Origin: JAZPYZ01 sp045544455
GTDB taxonomy: Bacteria; Bacillota; Clostridia; Oscillospirales; Acutalibacteraceae
NCBI GenBank assembly: GCA_045544455.1
Contig: JAZPYZ010000022.1
Span: 98,460 to 162,459, forward strand
Length of the DNA: 64,000 bases
Direction of reading: 5' to 3'
A model generated the notes under the pieces. The model worked only from the letters and a program-made list of their open reading frames with translations. It searched no databases and was not told the origin of the DNA. Within the stretch, counting starts at the first letter, position 1, and each line of letters opens with the position of its first letter. Shown here one piece after another: positions 6,691 to 16,581 of the stretch. A program made the translations under genes and the position numbers.

Positions 6691-8946
6691 ATGGCCAACC
6701 GTCCCACGAACGAAATCGTTACCCGCGGCCCGACCAAACAGATGTGGCGCCGCACGCTGGTTGCGGCCGGCTTATTGATCATCGCGTTTGCGTTTATCGT
6801 CGGCAACCTCGCATACACCATGCTCGGTCGATCCGAATATTGGCAAAAACGCGCGATCTCACAACAACTCAGCGATAGTTTGATCTCCGCGAACCGCGGT
6901 ACGATCTACGATGCCGATATGAACGTGTTGGCGCAATCCTACGGCGTATACACCGTCATCATGTCGCCACGTAACATCCGGCAGGAAACCACCCGTCAAA
7001 AAATTGCGGATGAACTGTCGGTCATGTTGGACGTTGATCGCGACAAATTGTACGAAAACACCCAAAAAAGCCAGTCGGCTTACGTGGTGGTCAAATCCAA
7101 AATCGAACTGTCGTTAGCGCAAGAATTGTCGGACTGGGTGCAAAAACACGAATTGGCCGGTGTGTTGCGGATCATTCAAGACTATAAACGCATCTATCCG
7201 ATGAACAACCTGTTATCCGCGACCATTGGGTTCACCGGTACCGATGGATACGGCTTGTACGGATTGGAAGCCGAATACGAAGAGGTGCTTGCCGGCACGC
7301 CCGGCCGGATCATGACCGCGACCGACGGTGTCGGCAACGATCTGCCCACCAGTTTGAAATTCGAAAAAACCGTCGATGCCGAAAACGGCGGTAGTATTGT
7401 GTTGACCGTCAATTCCACCGTGCAGGCGATCGCCGAAAAGCATCTGGAACAAGCGGTGATTGAAAAACAATGTAACAACCGCGGCTTGATCATCGTGATG
7501 GAAGTCGATACCGGCGCCATTCTCGCGTCGGCCGTCAAAGGCGATTTTGACTTAAACGAACCGATGACCGTGGCGGATCCCAACATCGAATCGTTGATTG
7601 CGGAACTGTCGGGCGACGAACAATCCGCCGCCCTCAAAGAAGCGCGCGAAAAACAATGGTCCAACAAGGTCGTGTCGGATTTCTACGAACCGGGTTCGGT
7701 ATTCAAGGTGTTTACCGCGTCGATGGCGGTGGAAGAAGGGATCGTGTCTCCGTCCAGCCATATGTTCTGTTCCGGGTCGTTGCACGTTGCTGACCGCAAC
7801 CCCAAATGTTGGGTGTATCCGCGGTCTCACGGTTCCCAAACCTTTGCGCAGGCGTTGTCCAATTCCTGTAACCCGGCGTTTATGAATACCGGCCTGTCGA
7901 TTGGGGCGGAACTGTTCTCAAAATATTTCCAGAGTTTCGGATTTACCGAAATCACCGGTGTCGATATGCTCAGCGAATCTCGCGTGACCGAATCGTTGTA
8001 CCACACGGTGGACGAACTCGGCCCGGTGGAAATCGCGTCCTCGTCGATCGGGCAGACGTTTAAAGTCACTCCGATCCAGATGATCACCGCCATGTGCGCG
8101 GTCGCGAACGGCGGTTACTTGATGCAACCGTATATCGTACAACAGATCTTGGACGAAGACGGGAACGTGAAAGAAACGATTGCGCCGCAGGTCAAGCGGC
8201 AGGTTATTTCGAAAGAAACGTCGGCCACCGTCGCGAGCATGATGGCGAAAGCGGTCGATGGCGGCGGTGCGCGCAACGCGTACGTGGCCGGATATCGTGT
8301 TGCCGGAAAAACCGGCACGTCGGAAAAAACCGAAACTCGTGGTGACGAGTACATCGAAGTATGGGGTTCGTTCTCCGGGTTTGCTCCGGCAGACGATCCG
8401 CAGATCGCGGTACTCGTCGTGATGGACGAACCGCAATCCCTCTCGCGATACGGCGGAACCGTCGCGGCTCCGGTCGCGCAAAAGGTGCTCAGTGAAGTGT
8501 TGCCGTATCTCGGCGTGGATCCCGAATACACCATCGAAGAACTGAAAAGTTTGAGTACCGCTACCCCGAACGTGGTCGATAAAGAGTTATCGCAAGCGCA
8601 AACCACCTTGAAAAACCTGGGACTCGATACCTACGTGATCGGGACGGGATCTACCGTTGTGCGGCAGATGCCGGAAGCCGGTGCCAGCGTACCGAAAGGC
8701 GGTACGGTGGTGTTGTATACGTCCGAAGCGGATCATAAAAAGGCTATCGTGCCAAATTTCAATGGGATGACCTTGTCGCAAGCGAACCTCGCGGCCGCTA
8801 ACGCCAATATCAACCTGTTGGTGTCCGGTCTTAACAGTGAGGCCGGCGACGCCAAGGCCGATACCCAATCCATCGCCGCCGGAACCGAAGTAGCGCAAGG
8901 AACGGTGGTCACGGTTCAGTTTATTTACGAAGACACCATCGCCTAA
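6691..8946 (+). CDS. Class B penicillin-binding protein with two PASTA domains (SpoVD/PBP2x type)
   Basis: Membrane-anchored transpeptidase that cross-links septal or cortex peptidoglycan with an FtsW/SpoVE partner. A cytoplasmic N-terminus is followed by a membrane segment (about 22-45), the dimerisation/pedestal domain and the transpeptidase domain with all three active-site motifs: SVFK (Ser336-Lys339), SCN (392-394) and KTG (540-542). Two C-terminal PASTA domains follow (about 625-690 and 692-750). The ATG at 6691 is preferred over an upstream in-frame TTG because GGAAAGGAG lies 10 nt before it. In a spore former this slot holds either the vegetative division PBP or spoVD; the window cannot tell which. 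A repeat block, not murE, follows directly. Confidence 0.93.
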   Translation: MANRPTNEIVTRGPTKQMWRRTLVAAGLLIIAFAFIVGNLAYTMLGRSEYWQKRAISQQLSDSLISANRGTIYDADMNVLAQSYGVYTVIMSPRNIRQETTRQKIADELSVMLDVDRDKLYENTQKSQSAYVVVKSKIELSLAQELSDWVQKHELAGVLRIIQDYKRIYPMNNLLSATIGFTGTDGYGLYGLEAEYEEVLAGTPGRIMTATDGVGNDLPTSLKFEKTVDAENGGSIVLTVNSTVQAIAEKHLEQAVIEKQCNNRGLIIVMEVDTGAILASAVKGDFDLNEPMTVADPNIESLIAELSGDEQSAALKEAREKQWSNKVVSDFYEPGSVFKVFTASMAVEEGIVSPSSHMFCSGSLHVADRNPKCWVYPRSHGSQTFAQALSNSCNPAFMNTGLSIGAELFSKYFQSFGFTEITGVDMLSESRVTESLYHTVDELGPVEIASSSIGQTFKVTPIQMITAMCAVANGGYLMQPYIVQQILDEDGNVKETIAPQVKRQVISKETSATVASMMAKAVDGGGARNAYVAGYRVAGKTGTSEKTETRGDEYIEVWGSFSGFAPADDPQIAVLVVMDEPQSLSRYGGTVAAPVAQKVLSEVLPYLGVDPEYTIEELKSLSTATPNVVDKELSQAQTTLKNLGLDTYVIGTGSTVVRQMPEAGASVPKGGTVVLYTSEADHKKAIVPNFNGMTLSQANLAAANANINLLVSGLNSEAGDAKADTQSIAAGTEVAQGTVVTVQFIYEDTIA

Positions 8947-9346
8947 CCCTCTTAGCAGAGAGCAACGCTCGCGCTAATGCGCTCGGGTGAAACCAAACTA
9001 TTTGATCAAACCCACGGCCACCATCCTCGAATCGTGAGGTGGAACCTATAACGGGGTATAGGTGATGGTAAACGGCCGTGAAACAGCGGTTGCGAGCACA
9101 AGCAGCTTCTTTGCCTACTTTCTTTCTGCCAAAGAAAGTAGGTCTTGCAGACGGCACGAGTCCGTTGGGGAAGGTTGAGCGAAAACCCAACCATTTCAGA
9201 GCACTCATATATTGAGAGTTCCCGGCCGCACAGGCTCTTAGCAGAGAGCAACGCTCGCGCTAACGCGCTCGGATAACACCAACACACAAGATCAAACCAA
9301 TTTAAACCAAACAAACACATCCATTTCATAACAGGCGGTGACGCAT
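8947..9346 (+). repeat. Composite repeat P-X-T-P inserted between pbp and murE
   Basis: In the same orientation as at 4027-4510: P module (about 8950-9010, with CAACGCTCGCGCTAATGCGC), X module (about 9035-9140, ending in the CTACTTTCTTT/AAAGAAAGTAG hairpin), one T unit (about 9144-9234, diverged) and a second P module (about 9235-9300). No gene is credible here. No terminator or strong promoter is visible, so murE and everything to murA presumably depend on read-through across the block. Confidence 0.85.
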
Positions 9347-10855
9347 ATGCGGTTATCGGAACTGATGAAAAATACGGATGTTATCTTAACACAGGACGTA
9401 ACGATTCGCGGCATTACTTGCCGGTACCAAGACGTCAAACCTCATTATCTATACCTGTGTCGCGTCGGCACGCATACCGACGGACACACCTTTGCGGTGC
9501 GTGCGGCATCCGCCGGCGCCGCCGTGATCGTCGCCGAACGCGACGTTGGGTTGCCCAACACCGTGTTTACCCGAGACACCAACGCTTTGTGGCCGCACCT
9601 GTGTGCCACATGGTTTGGCCATCCAACCGATCGGCTATCGGTCATCGGGGTGACCGGCACCAATGGCAAAACCTCCACCTGTCACATGCTCTGGTCACAA
9701 CTGGCCGCGTGCGGTGTGCGTGCCGGACTGGTCGGCACGGTCGAAAACCGGATCGGACATTTGGCCTGTGCCGCCGACCACACCACCCCGGATGCGTACG
9801 ATCTGCAACGTCTGTTTGCGTTAATGGCGGCAGACGGGTGTACCCATGCCGTGATGGAAGTGTCATCTCACGCCTTGGCACAAGCGCGCACCGCCGGCAT
9901 TCGATTTGCCGCTGGCATATTTACCAACCTCACCCGCGACCATCTCGATTATCACGTCACGATGGACGCGTATGCCGCCGCCAAACGGCGGTTATTTCAC
10001 CAAACCGATCTCGCCGTCGTCAACGCGGACGATCCGTTCGCCGCGACCATGACCGACGGCTTTGCGGGGCGAAGCGTTCGGTACGGATGTGATCCGTCGG
10101 CCGATTGGGCCGCAACCGATCTTCGTCCCACGCCGACCGGAACCGCGTTTACGTTGCGCGCCGGTAACGGTGCGTGGCCGGTCTCGTTGCGTGCGACCGG
10201 TACGTTTGCGGTATATAACGCGCTCGCTGCTACCGCGACGTTGGCATCGCTCGGCTTTTCACCGACCGACCTGGTTCGCGCCCTCGACACCATGCCGGCC
10301 ATTCGCGGCCGTGCCGAAACGGTGGGGTTTTACCGCGGCGCACGGGTGGTGATCGACTATGCGCATACACCCGACGGCTTGACCAAAATCGGGCAGGCGC
10401 TTCGCCCGTATACCGCCGGCCAACTGGTGATGTTGTTCGGTTGCGGCGGTGATCGCGACAAACAAAAGCGGCCACTCATGGCCCAAGCGGCGGCGGCCGT
10501 CGCCGACCGGTTGATCATCACGTCGGACAATCCGCGCAGCGAATCGCCCGACCGCATTATCGACGATATCGTCGCCGGCCTGACCGAAACCGCTACGCCC
10601 TATACCGTCATTGCCGACCGCGTTCGCGCGATCGAATACCTGTTGCAACGTGCGACGGCCGGTGACACGTTGGTGTTGGCCGGTAAAGGGCACGAAACCA
10701 CCCAAACCTTAGCCGATCGAACCGTCCGATTAGACGAACGGGAGATCGTTCGACGGATCATAGAAAGCGAGGAACACAAAGATGGATATCAGCAAATTGA
10801 TCATCATGACGATCGCGGCATTTGCGGCGTTTTTGATCGCGGGCCTGTTGGGTAA
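9347..10855 (+). CDS. murE: UDP-MurNAc-tripeptide synthetase (meso-DAP-adding)
   Basis: Adds the third stem-peptide residue to UDP-MurNAc-L-Ala-D-Glu. The ATP-binding P-loop GVTGTNGKTST lies near residue 105. The central Mur-ligase motifs follow (MEVSSHAL, NLTRDHLDYH). The specificity motif DNPR (in TSDNPRSESPD) is the meso-diaminopimelate signature, pointing to a DAP-type wall. The ATG at 9347 fits the AGGCGGTG site better than the in-frame GTG 9 nt earlier. Odd point: the frame does not stop where MurE normally ends but continues 74 nt into mraY, adding a tail of about 25 residues (HKDGYQQIDHHDDRG and on). Confidence 0.94.
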   Translation: MRLSELMKNTDVILTQDVTIRGITCRYQDVKPHYLYLCRVGTHTDGHTFAVRAASAGAAVIVAERDVGLPNTVFTRDTNALWPHLCATWFGHPTDRLSVIGVTGTNGKTSTCHMLWSQLAACGVRAGLVGTVENRIGHLACAADHTTPDAYDLQRLFALMAADGCTHAVMEVSSHALAQARTAGIRFAAGIFTNLTRDHLDYHVTMDAYAAAKRRLFHQTDLAVVNADDPFAATMTDGFAGRSVRYGCDPSADWAATDLRPTPTGTAFTLRAGNGAWPVSLRATGTFAVYNALAATATLASLGFSPTDLVRALDTMPAIRGRAETVGFYRGARVVIDYAHTPDGLTKIGQALRPYTAGQLVMLFGCGGDRDKQKRPLMAQAAAAVADRLIITSDNPRSESPDRIIDDIVAGLTETATPYTVIADRVRAIEYLLQRATAGDTLVLAGKGHETTQTLADRTVRLDEREIVRRIIESEEHKDGYQQIDHHDDRGICGVFDRGPVG

Positions 10856-11813
10856 AACCGTCATTCCGGCGTTACATAAACTCAAGTTCGGGCAAACTAT
10901 TTTAGACGAAGGCCCGTCTTGGCACAAAGCCAAACAAGGCACCCCCACCATGGGCGGCGTGTTGTTTATCACCGGTATGTACCTCGCGTTTGCGTTGGCG
11001 TTGTTGATCGCGGAACTGGTTTCGCCGGTCAAGATCATCGGCGACTCGTTTGTCACCGGCCATAACGCCCTCACGCTCACCCGCTTGTTCGGCGGCCTGA
11101 TCATGGCGTTGCTGACCGGCGGCATCGGGTTTATCGACGACTATATCAAGATCATCAAAAAACGCAACTTAGGCTTGACGTCCACCCAAAAACTGTTGTT
11201 ACAGGTCCTGGTCGCGGCGAGTTATGCCATCGCGGTGTATGCCGCCGGCGGCTCGACCGTCGCGGTTCCGTTTGTTGGCGACGTGGATTTCGGCTTGTGG
11301 TTCATTCCGTTCACCATTCTGGTGATCGTCGGCGCCACCAATGCCACCAACCTCACCGACGGGGTAGATGGTTTGTGCGGCTCGACCGCGTTTGTCGCGG
11401 CGTTGTCGTTGTTGATCTGCTCCGGCGCGCTCGGCTATTTCGGCCAAAGCGTTGCCATTTCGGCGTTTGCCGGGGGCATTGCCGGATTTTTGTTGTGGAA
11501 CCTGCACCCGGCGAAAGTCTTTATGGGCGACACCGGTTCGTTGTTCATCGGCGGCGCGTTGTGTGCGTTCGCGTTTGGTCTCGGCCGCCCGTTGTTGCTG
11601 TTACCGATCGGCATTTTGTATATTTTCGAAACGCTGTCGGTCATCTTGCAGGTCGGATATTTCAAACTCACACATGGCAAACGCCTGTTTAAAATGAGTC
11701 CGTTACATCACCATTTCGAGATGTGCGGTTGGAGCGAAAACAAGATCGTATGCGTGTTTTCCGCCGTGGGTATCATCGGCGGTGTGATCGGCATACTAAT
11801 AACGGTTTTATAA
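10782..11813 (+). CDS. mraY: Phospho-N-acetylmuramoyl-pentapeptide-transferase
   Basis: Polytopic membrane enzyme that moves phospho-MurNAc-pentapeptide onto undecaprenyl phosphate, making lipid I. Family signatures are all present: GPSWHKAKQGTPTMGG near residue 45, the metal/substrate Asp cluster GFIDDYIKI, NLTDGVDGLCG, MGDTGSLFIGG and the C-terminal SPLHHHFEMCGW. About ten hydrophobic segments; 343 residues is normal. The start lies inside the murE frame (74-nt overlap) with a GCGAGG ribosome site upstream, so translation of the two is probably coupled. Confidence 0.97.
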   Translation: MDISKLIIMTIAAFAAFLIAGLLGKTVIPALHKLKFGQTILDEGPSWHKAKQGTPTMGGVLFITGMYLAFALALLIAELVSPVKIIGDSFVTGHNALTLTRLFGGLIMALLTGGIGFIDDYIKIIKKRNLGLTSTQKLLLQVLVAASYAIAVYAAGGSTVAVPFVGDVDFGLWFIPFTILVIVGATNATNLTDGVDGLCGSTAFVAALSLLICSGALGYFGQSVAISAFAGGIAGFLLWNLHPAKVFMGDTGSLFIGGALCAFAFGLGRPLLLLPIGILYIFETLSVILQVGYFKLTHGKRLFKMSPLHHHFEMCGWSENKIVCVFSAVGIIGGVIGILITVL

Positions 11814-11877
11814 ACGTAGGAAGTTCCCGGCAAAGTCGACGACGGCTTTGTGATTTATAGATAAAGGAGGCGAAGAC

Positions 11878-13083
11878 ATGACCAAAAACCGGAATATCAG
11901 CGACGGATTGCTCGATGCGGGCGAAAAAACCCAAGGGCGGATCCGGTTGTTTTTCTTAAAATCCGGTATGGATATGCCGTTCTTGATTATTTTGATGATG
12001 ATCCTCGCAATTGGTTTGGTGTCTCTGTATTCCGCGAGTTATGCCTACGCCTATTATTATTCCGGTGACAGTTACGTGTATATCGCGCGGCAACTGTTGT
12101 TTGCGGCGCTCGGTGTTGTCACGATGTTCGCCGTATCTACCATCGACTATCACGTGCTGCATAAGTTTGCCTGGCCGATACTGGGTTTGGCGGTATTGCT
12201 GTTGATTGTGGTGTTTTTCATCCCGTCCGAGAGTGGTATTCGCCGTTGGATTCCGCTTCCTATCGTCGGCCAGTTCCAACCGTCCGAAGTGGCGAAATTT
12301 GCGCAGATCTTGATCTTTGCGCACTTGATCTCGCTCAACTATAAAAAGATGAAAACCTTTAAGTATGGGTTTGTCCCGTTTATTGCGATTTTGGGCATGG
12401 TGGCCGGCTTGGTGTTCCTCGAACCGCACCTGTCCGGCGCGATCTTGTTGTTGTCGATCGGTCTGGTCATGATGTACGTCGGCGGCACGCGTCTGATGTA
12501 TATCGTCGGGATCGTCGCGCTCGGCGCGGCCGCCGTGTTATATATGGTGTTCGGCATGGGGTATGAGCAAGACCGCATCGCGGTTTGGCAAGATCCCGTC
12601 GGCGTGTTCGAAAGCGATATCGTGTTTGAAAACGGCCAAACCGGCCGTGACGCCGCGTGGCAAACGGTACAATCGTTGTACGCGATCGGATCGGGCGGTT
12701 TGATGGGGCAAGGTCTCGGCAACTCCCGTCAAAAACACCTGTTTTTACCCGAACCGCAAAACGATTTTATCTTCTCGGTCGTGTGTGAGGAGATGGGGTT
12801 TGTCGGTGCGGTCGGTATCATTGTGTTGTTCGTGTTACTCATTTGGCGCGGATTCACCATCGCGATGAAAGCACCGGATAAATTCGGTTCGATGCTCGCC
12901 ATCGGCCTGACGGCGCAAGTCGGGTTACAGGTCGCACTCAACATGGCGGTGGTCACCAACACCATCCTCAACACCGGTATCAGTCTGCCGTTCTTCAGTT
13001 ACGGCGGTACGTCGCTGGTTATGTTGCTCGCGCAGATGGGTGTGGTGCTTGCCATCTCGCGTCAAACCAAAAAAGACAGATAA
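11878..13083 (+). CDS. ftsW: SEDS-family peptidoglycan polymerase (FtsW/SpoVE)
   Basis: Polytopic glycosyltransferase that polymerises lipid II at the septum together with a class B PBP. Ten membrane segments are predicted by eye; signatures include GIRRWIPLPIVGQFQPSEVAK, near residue 120 and carrying the conserved Glu/Pro of the family, the EPQNDFIFSVVCEEMGF loop and the C-terminal FFSYGGTSLVMLLAQMG. Ribosome site AAAGGAGG. It lies between mraY and murG; a murD gene usually found here is absent. FtsW and the sporulation paralogue SpoVE cannot be separated from sequence alone. Confidence 0.94.
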   Translation: MTKNRNISDGLLDAGEKTQGRIRLFFLKSGMDMPFLIILMMILAIGLVSLYSASYAYAYYYSGDSYVYIARQLLFAALGVVTMFAVSTIDYHVLHKFAWPILGLAVLLLIVVFFIPSESGIRRWIPLPIVGQFQPSEVAKFAQILIFAHLISLNYKKMKTFKYGFVPFIAILGMVAGLVFLEPHLSGAILLLSIGLVMMYVGGTRLMYIVGIVALGAAAVLYMVFGMGYEQDRIAVWQDPVGVFESDIVFENGQTGRDAAWQTVQSLYAIGSGGLMGQGLGNSRQKHLFLPEPQNDFIFSVVCEEMGFVGAVGIIVLFVLLIWRGFTIAMKAPDKFGSMLAIGLTAQVGLQVALNMAVVTNTILNTGISLPFFSYGGTSLVMLLAQMGVVLAISRQTKKDR

Positions 13084-13095
13084 GGGGACACTTTC

Positions 13096-14211
13096 ATGCG
13101 TGTACTGATGACCGGCGGCGGCACCGCCGGACATATCAATCCGGCGATCGCCATCGCCGATAAAATCAAACAAGAACATCCCGATGCGGAATTTTTATTT
13201 GTCGGCGCCCACGGCCGGATGGAAACCCGTCTGGTCCCGGCGGCCGGTTACCCCCTCAAAACGGTCAAGGTCAGCGGTTTCAGCCGTAGCCTGTCGCTCA
13301 AAGGGCTCGCGCACAACGTCACCGCCGTCACCCGCGCGGCTACCGCCGGGATCACCTGCGGCCGGATCATCAGGGAATTTCGTCCCGATATCGCCATCGG
13401 CACCGGCGGTTACGTCTGCGGTCCGGTGTTGCGCAAAGCGGCGAACATGGGAATCCCTGTAGTGGTACACGAGGCCAACGCCCTGCCGGGCGTGACCATC
13501 AAGATGCTTTGCAAACTCGCTAAAGCGGTCCTGGTTTGTGACGAATCGGTACGCGACCGTCTCCCGGCCGAAGCCAACGTCATCGTGACCGGTAACCCGG
13601 TCAAGACCGCGTTTGGCACCATCGATAAAGCTACCGCCCGTGCCGAACTCGGGTTGGACGACCGGCCGTTCATTTTATCGTTCGGCGGCAGTCTCGGCGC
13701 GGCGAAACTCAACGAATCGATGGCCACCGTTCTGGCGCGCGGCGCCCAAGACGGTGCCGCCCAATACATGCACGCCACCGGTCGCGGCAACTACGAAACG
13801 TTTTGTCAAACGCTATCGGCCGCCGCGCTTGACAGCCATGCGGTGCGTGTGCGAGAATATATCGACGATATGCCGCGTTGTATGGCGGCCGCGGATTTGG
13901 TCATCTCGCGTTGCGGCGCCATGACCTTGGCGGAGCTGCCGATTGCGGCCAAACCGTCGATTTTGGTTCCGTCTCCGTACGTGGCGGAAAACCACCAGTT
14001 CTATAACGCTCAGGTGCTCGTCAAAGGGGGCGCCGCGGTGTGTATCGAAGAAAAAGATCTCACCGGCGACCGGTTGTGGGATACCATTGCGGATCTGATC
14101 GCATCACCCGATCGGTTGACCGCTATGAGCAAAGCCGCCGCCTCGATGGCGGTGACCGACGCGACCGACCGCATTTATGCGGCAATCTGCGAAGTCTTAC
14201 AACGAACCTGA
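13096..14211 (+). CDS. murG: Lipid II synthase (UDP-GlcNAc transferase)
   Basis: Peripheral membrane GT-B glycosyltransferase that adds GlcNAc to lipid I to give lipid II. The N-terminal glycine loop TGGGTAGHINPAIA lies at residues ~6-19; the second-domain motifs FGGSLGAAKLN and SRCGAMTLAELPIAAKPSILVP-type nucleotide site follow (quoted in parts). At 371 residues it is of typical length. It follows ftsW by 12 nt with an AAGGGGA ribosome site, and is part of the continuous wall-synthesis operon. Confidence 0.96.
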   Translation: MRVLMTGGGTAGHINPAIAIADKIKQEHPDAEFLFVGAHGRMETRLVPAAGYPLKTVKVSGFSRSLSLKGLAHNVTAVTRAATAGITCGRIIREFRPDIAIGTGGYVCGPVLRKAANMGIPVVVHEANALPGVTIKMLCKLAKAVLVCDESVRDRLPAEANVIVTGNPVKTAFGTIDKATARAELGLDDRPFILSFGGSLGAAKLNESMATVLARGAQDGAAQYMHATGRGNYETFCQTLSAAALDSHAVRVREYIDDMPRCMAAADLVISRCGAMTLAELPIAAKPSILVPSPYVAENHQFYNAQVLVKGGAAVCIEEKDLTGDRLWDTIADLIASPDRLTAMSKAAASMAVTDATDRIYAAICEVLQRT

Positions 14212-14285
14212 TTTCAAAAACAAGCACCGATTCGGCTGATTTGGCATAGAATGGCAAAGAAAAAGCCGAAAGGGTGGATACATAG

Positions 14286-15551
14286 ATGGACAAATTGGTG
14301 CTTGAAGGATTACACCGATTGAGTGGTGCGGTACCGGTACACGGGGCGAAAAACAGCGTGTTACCGATTTTGGCCGCCTCGTTTTTAGCGCACGGCGAAA
14401 GTGTTATTACCAACTGTCCGGCCCTTTCGGACGTGCGCGCGTCGCTCGCGATCTTGCGGCATCTCGGTTGCACCGTTCACCAAGAGGGCGACCGTTTATC
14501 GATCAACACCGACGGCGTATGCCGCAACGACATTCCGCACGAACTGATGCGCGAAATGCGTTCGTCAATTATTTTTCTCGGCGCCATATCGGCGCGTACC
14601 GGCGGTGCGACGATGTCGTTCCCCGGCGGATGCGAACTCGGCCCGCGCCCCATCGATCTACATATCGCGGCCTTGCGACAACTCGGTGTCCGGATCGAAG
14701 AAACGCGCGGCACGCTGGTATGTCACGTGCCCGGCCGGTTGCACGGCGCGGATATCGCGTTATCGTTTCCGTCGGTCGGCGCGACCGAAAACGTGCTGAT
14801 TGCGGCCTCGGTCGCACAAGGCACAACGGTGCTTACCAACGCCGCCCGAGAACCCGAGATTGTCGACTTGTGCCGGTATCTCAACGCGTGTGGCGCCCAG
14901 ATTTCCGGTGCCGGAGAAGGGGTTATCGTCATCGAAGGGGTAGACCGGTTACACGGATGTGCCCACCGGGTGATCCCCGACCGGATCGAAGCCGCCACCT
15001 ATATGGCGGCCGCGGCAGTCACCGGCGGCAGTTTAATCTTAAAACAAGTTCATCCGCCGCATCTGGCGTCGATGATCCCGATATTTGAAGAAGCCGGTTG
15101 TCAGATCTCTACCTGGGAAGACGAATTGTTGATCGTCGCCCCAACCAGACTTCGCCGGCTGAAAACCGTGCGCACCATGCCGTATCCCGGGTTCCCGACC
15201 GACGCTGCCGCCCCGTTAATGGCGATGGCGTGTGTCGCCGACGGAACCAGCGTGTTTATCGAAAACATTTTTCAAAACCGCTACAAGCACGTAGGCGAAC
15301 TGCTTCGTCTGGGCGCCCACATCAAAACCGAAGGGCGCGTCGCCGTGGTGGAAGGAACGCCCTATCTGTCGGGCGCACAGGTCTGTTGCACCGATCTGCG
15401 CGGTGGTGCGGCGTTGGTGGTAGCCGGGTTGGCAGCCGATGGCGAAACCCAGATCGAACAAATCGCCCACATCGATCGCGGATACGAACAATTGGAACAA
15501 ACGTTAACCGCCGCCGGCGCGCATATTCGGCGCGTATCGGTGGGACAGTAA
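14286..15551 (+). CDS. murA: UDP-N-acetylglucosamine 1-carboxyvinyltransferase
   Basis: Transfers enolpyruvate from PEP to UDP-GlcNAc, the first committed step of peptidoglycan synthesis and the fosfomycin target. The substrate motif GAKNSVLP starts at residue 20 (Lys22-Asn23) and the catalytic cysteine is Cys116 in FPGGCELGPRPID, so fosfomycin sensitivity is expected at the active-site level. The inside-out alpha/beta barrel repeats are evident over 421 residues. The 74-nt gap after murG holds only a weak TAGAAT-like element. Low-GC Gram-positives often have two MurA paralogues; this is the dcw-located one. Confidence 0.95.
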   Translation: MDKLVLEGLHRLSGAVPVHGAKNSVLPILAASFLAHGESVITNCPALSDVRASLAILRHLGCTVHQEGDRLSINTDGVCRNDIPHELMREMRSSIIFLGAISARTGGATMSFPGGCELGPRPIDLHIAALRQLGVRIEETRGTLVCHVPGRLHGADIALSFPSVGATENVLIAASVAQGTTVLTNAAREPEIVDLCRYLNACGAQISGAGEGVIVIEGVDRLHGCAHRVIPDRIEAATYMAAAAVTGGSLILKQVHPPHLASMIPIFEEAGCQISTWEDELLIVAPTRLRRLKTVRTMPYPGFPTDAAAPLMAMACVADGTSVFIENIFQNRYKHVGELLRLGAHIKTEGRVAVVEGTPYLSGAQVCCTDLRGGAALVVAGLAADGETQIEQIAHIDRGYEQLEQTLTAAGAHIRRVSVGQ

Positions 15552-15587
15552 TATATAAAGGAAGTATAAAGGAAGGGGGCACACGTT

Positions 15588-16523
15588 TTGAAACGACGCA
15601 CGACCAGAAGACGCCACACCCGCGTCCCGAAAACGCGGTTTCAACGCATCGGGCAGGTGTTGTTGTGGATTGTGATCATGACGGCCTTGTTGCTGTTAGC
15701 GTTGTGGGCGGTCGGCCGCATCGGCGGCGACGGCAAACAAGCCAGTTCGGTGTTTGCGATCCGTTCGATCACGGTCAAAGGCAACGAACATTATAACGAC
15801 GACGACATCATCGGCGTCAGCGGTTTGCATACCGGCAAAAGCGTGCTCACCCTCAACAAATCCAAGGTGCGCGCGAAATTGATCGATTCGTTCGCGTATA
15901 TCCAAGACGTGTCGATCGATCAAGGAGACTCGTTCCGGGACGTGGTCATTAACATCACCGAACAACCGGTTTTCGCCGCTACCTATTACGAAGGCGATTG
16001 GTTACTCATCGGGCAAGACGGTCGTTTGCTTGAAACCCGCCCGGTCAAGAGCGATACCCCCGGTCGATATATGCAGTTGCGCGTCGCCTCGATCAACAAA
16101 AACCTTGCAATCGGAGACACGGTGGTGGCCGCGCGTGACCAAAAGGTGATCGACCGGATTTTGGCGGCGTTTGCCGACCAAGGGTTGACCAACGTGACCG
16201 AGATTGATATTTCCAACCGCAACGATATCACGGTGCATTGGAACAACCGGTTACAGATTCGGTTAGGCAACAACACCAATCTCGAACACGAGATCGCGGT
16301 GGTGGCGGTGACAATTCCGCGTATCGACGCTAAGCACGGGACCGACGCGACCGGCGTGTTGGATCTGCGTTCGTACGCGGATGCTACGTCGGATAACAAC
16401 TACGCGGTGTTCACGCCGCAAGAGTTGCTCCCCACCACCACCTTCCCGATGAGCAGTACCACCGCCCCGGAAGACGGATCCACCACCGGGACCGACGGCA
16501 CCTCATCCACGTCGGCGGAATAA
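15588..16523 (+). CDS. divIB: Cell division protein DivIB/FtsQ
   Basis: Bitopic divisome protein of 311 residues: a basic cytoplasmic N-terminus (KRRTTRRRHTRVPKTRF), one membrane segment (about 28-48), a POTRA domain (starting at FAIRSITVKGNEHYNDDDI) and the beta domain, ending in a Thr/Ser-rich disordered tail of ~40 residues. It works with FtsL and DivIC to control septal wall synthesis. The start is TTG, supported by the AAGGAAGGGGG ribosome site. It occupies the standard position between murA and ftsZ. Confidence 0.9.
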   Translation: MKRRTTRRRHTRVPKTRFQRIGQVLLWIVIMTALLLLALWAVGRIGGDGKQASSVFAIRSITVKGNEHYNDDDIIGVSGLHTGKSVLTLNKSKVRAKLIDSFAYIQDVSIDQGDSFRDVVINITEQPVFAATYYEGDWLLIGQDGRLLETRPVKSDTPGRYMQLRVASINKNLAIGDTVVAARDQKVIDRILAAFADQGLTNVTEIDISNRNDITVHWNNRLQIRLGNNTNLEHEIAVVAVTIPRIDAKHGTDATGVLDLRSYADATSDNNYAVFTPQELLPTTTFPMSSTTAPEDGSTTGTDGTSSTSAE

Positions 16524-16581
16524 AAGCGGCAAATTTTCGCAATTTTTCGCAAAATTTCCGATTTATTTTTGTAGATTGATG

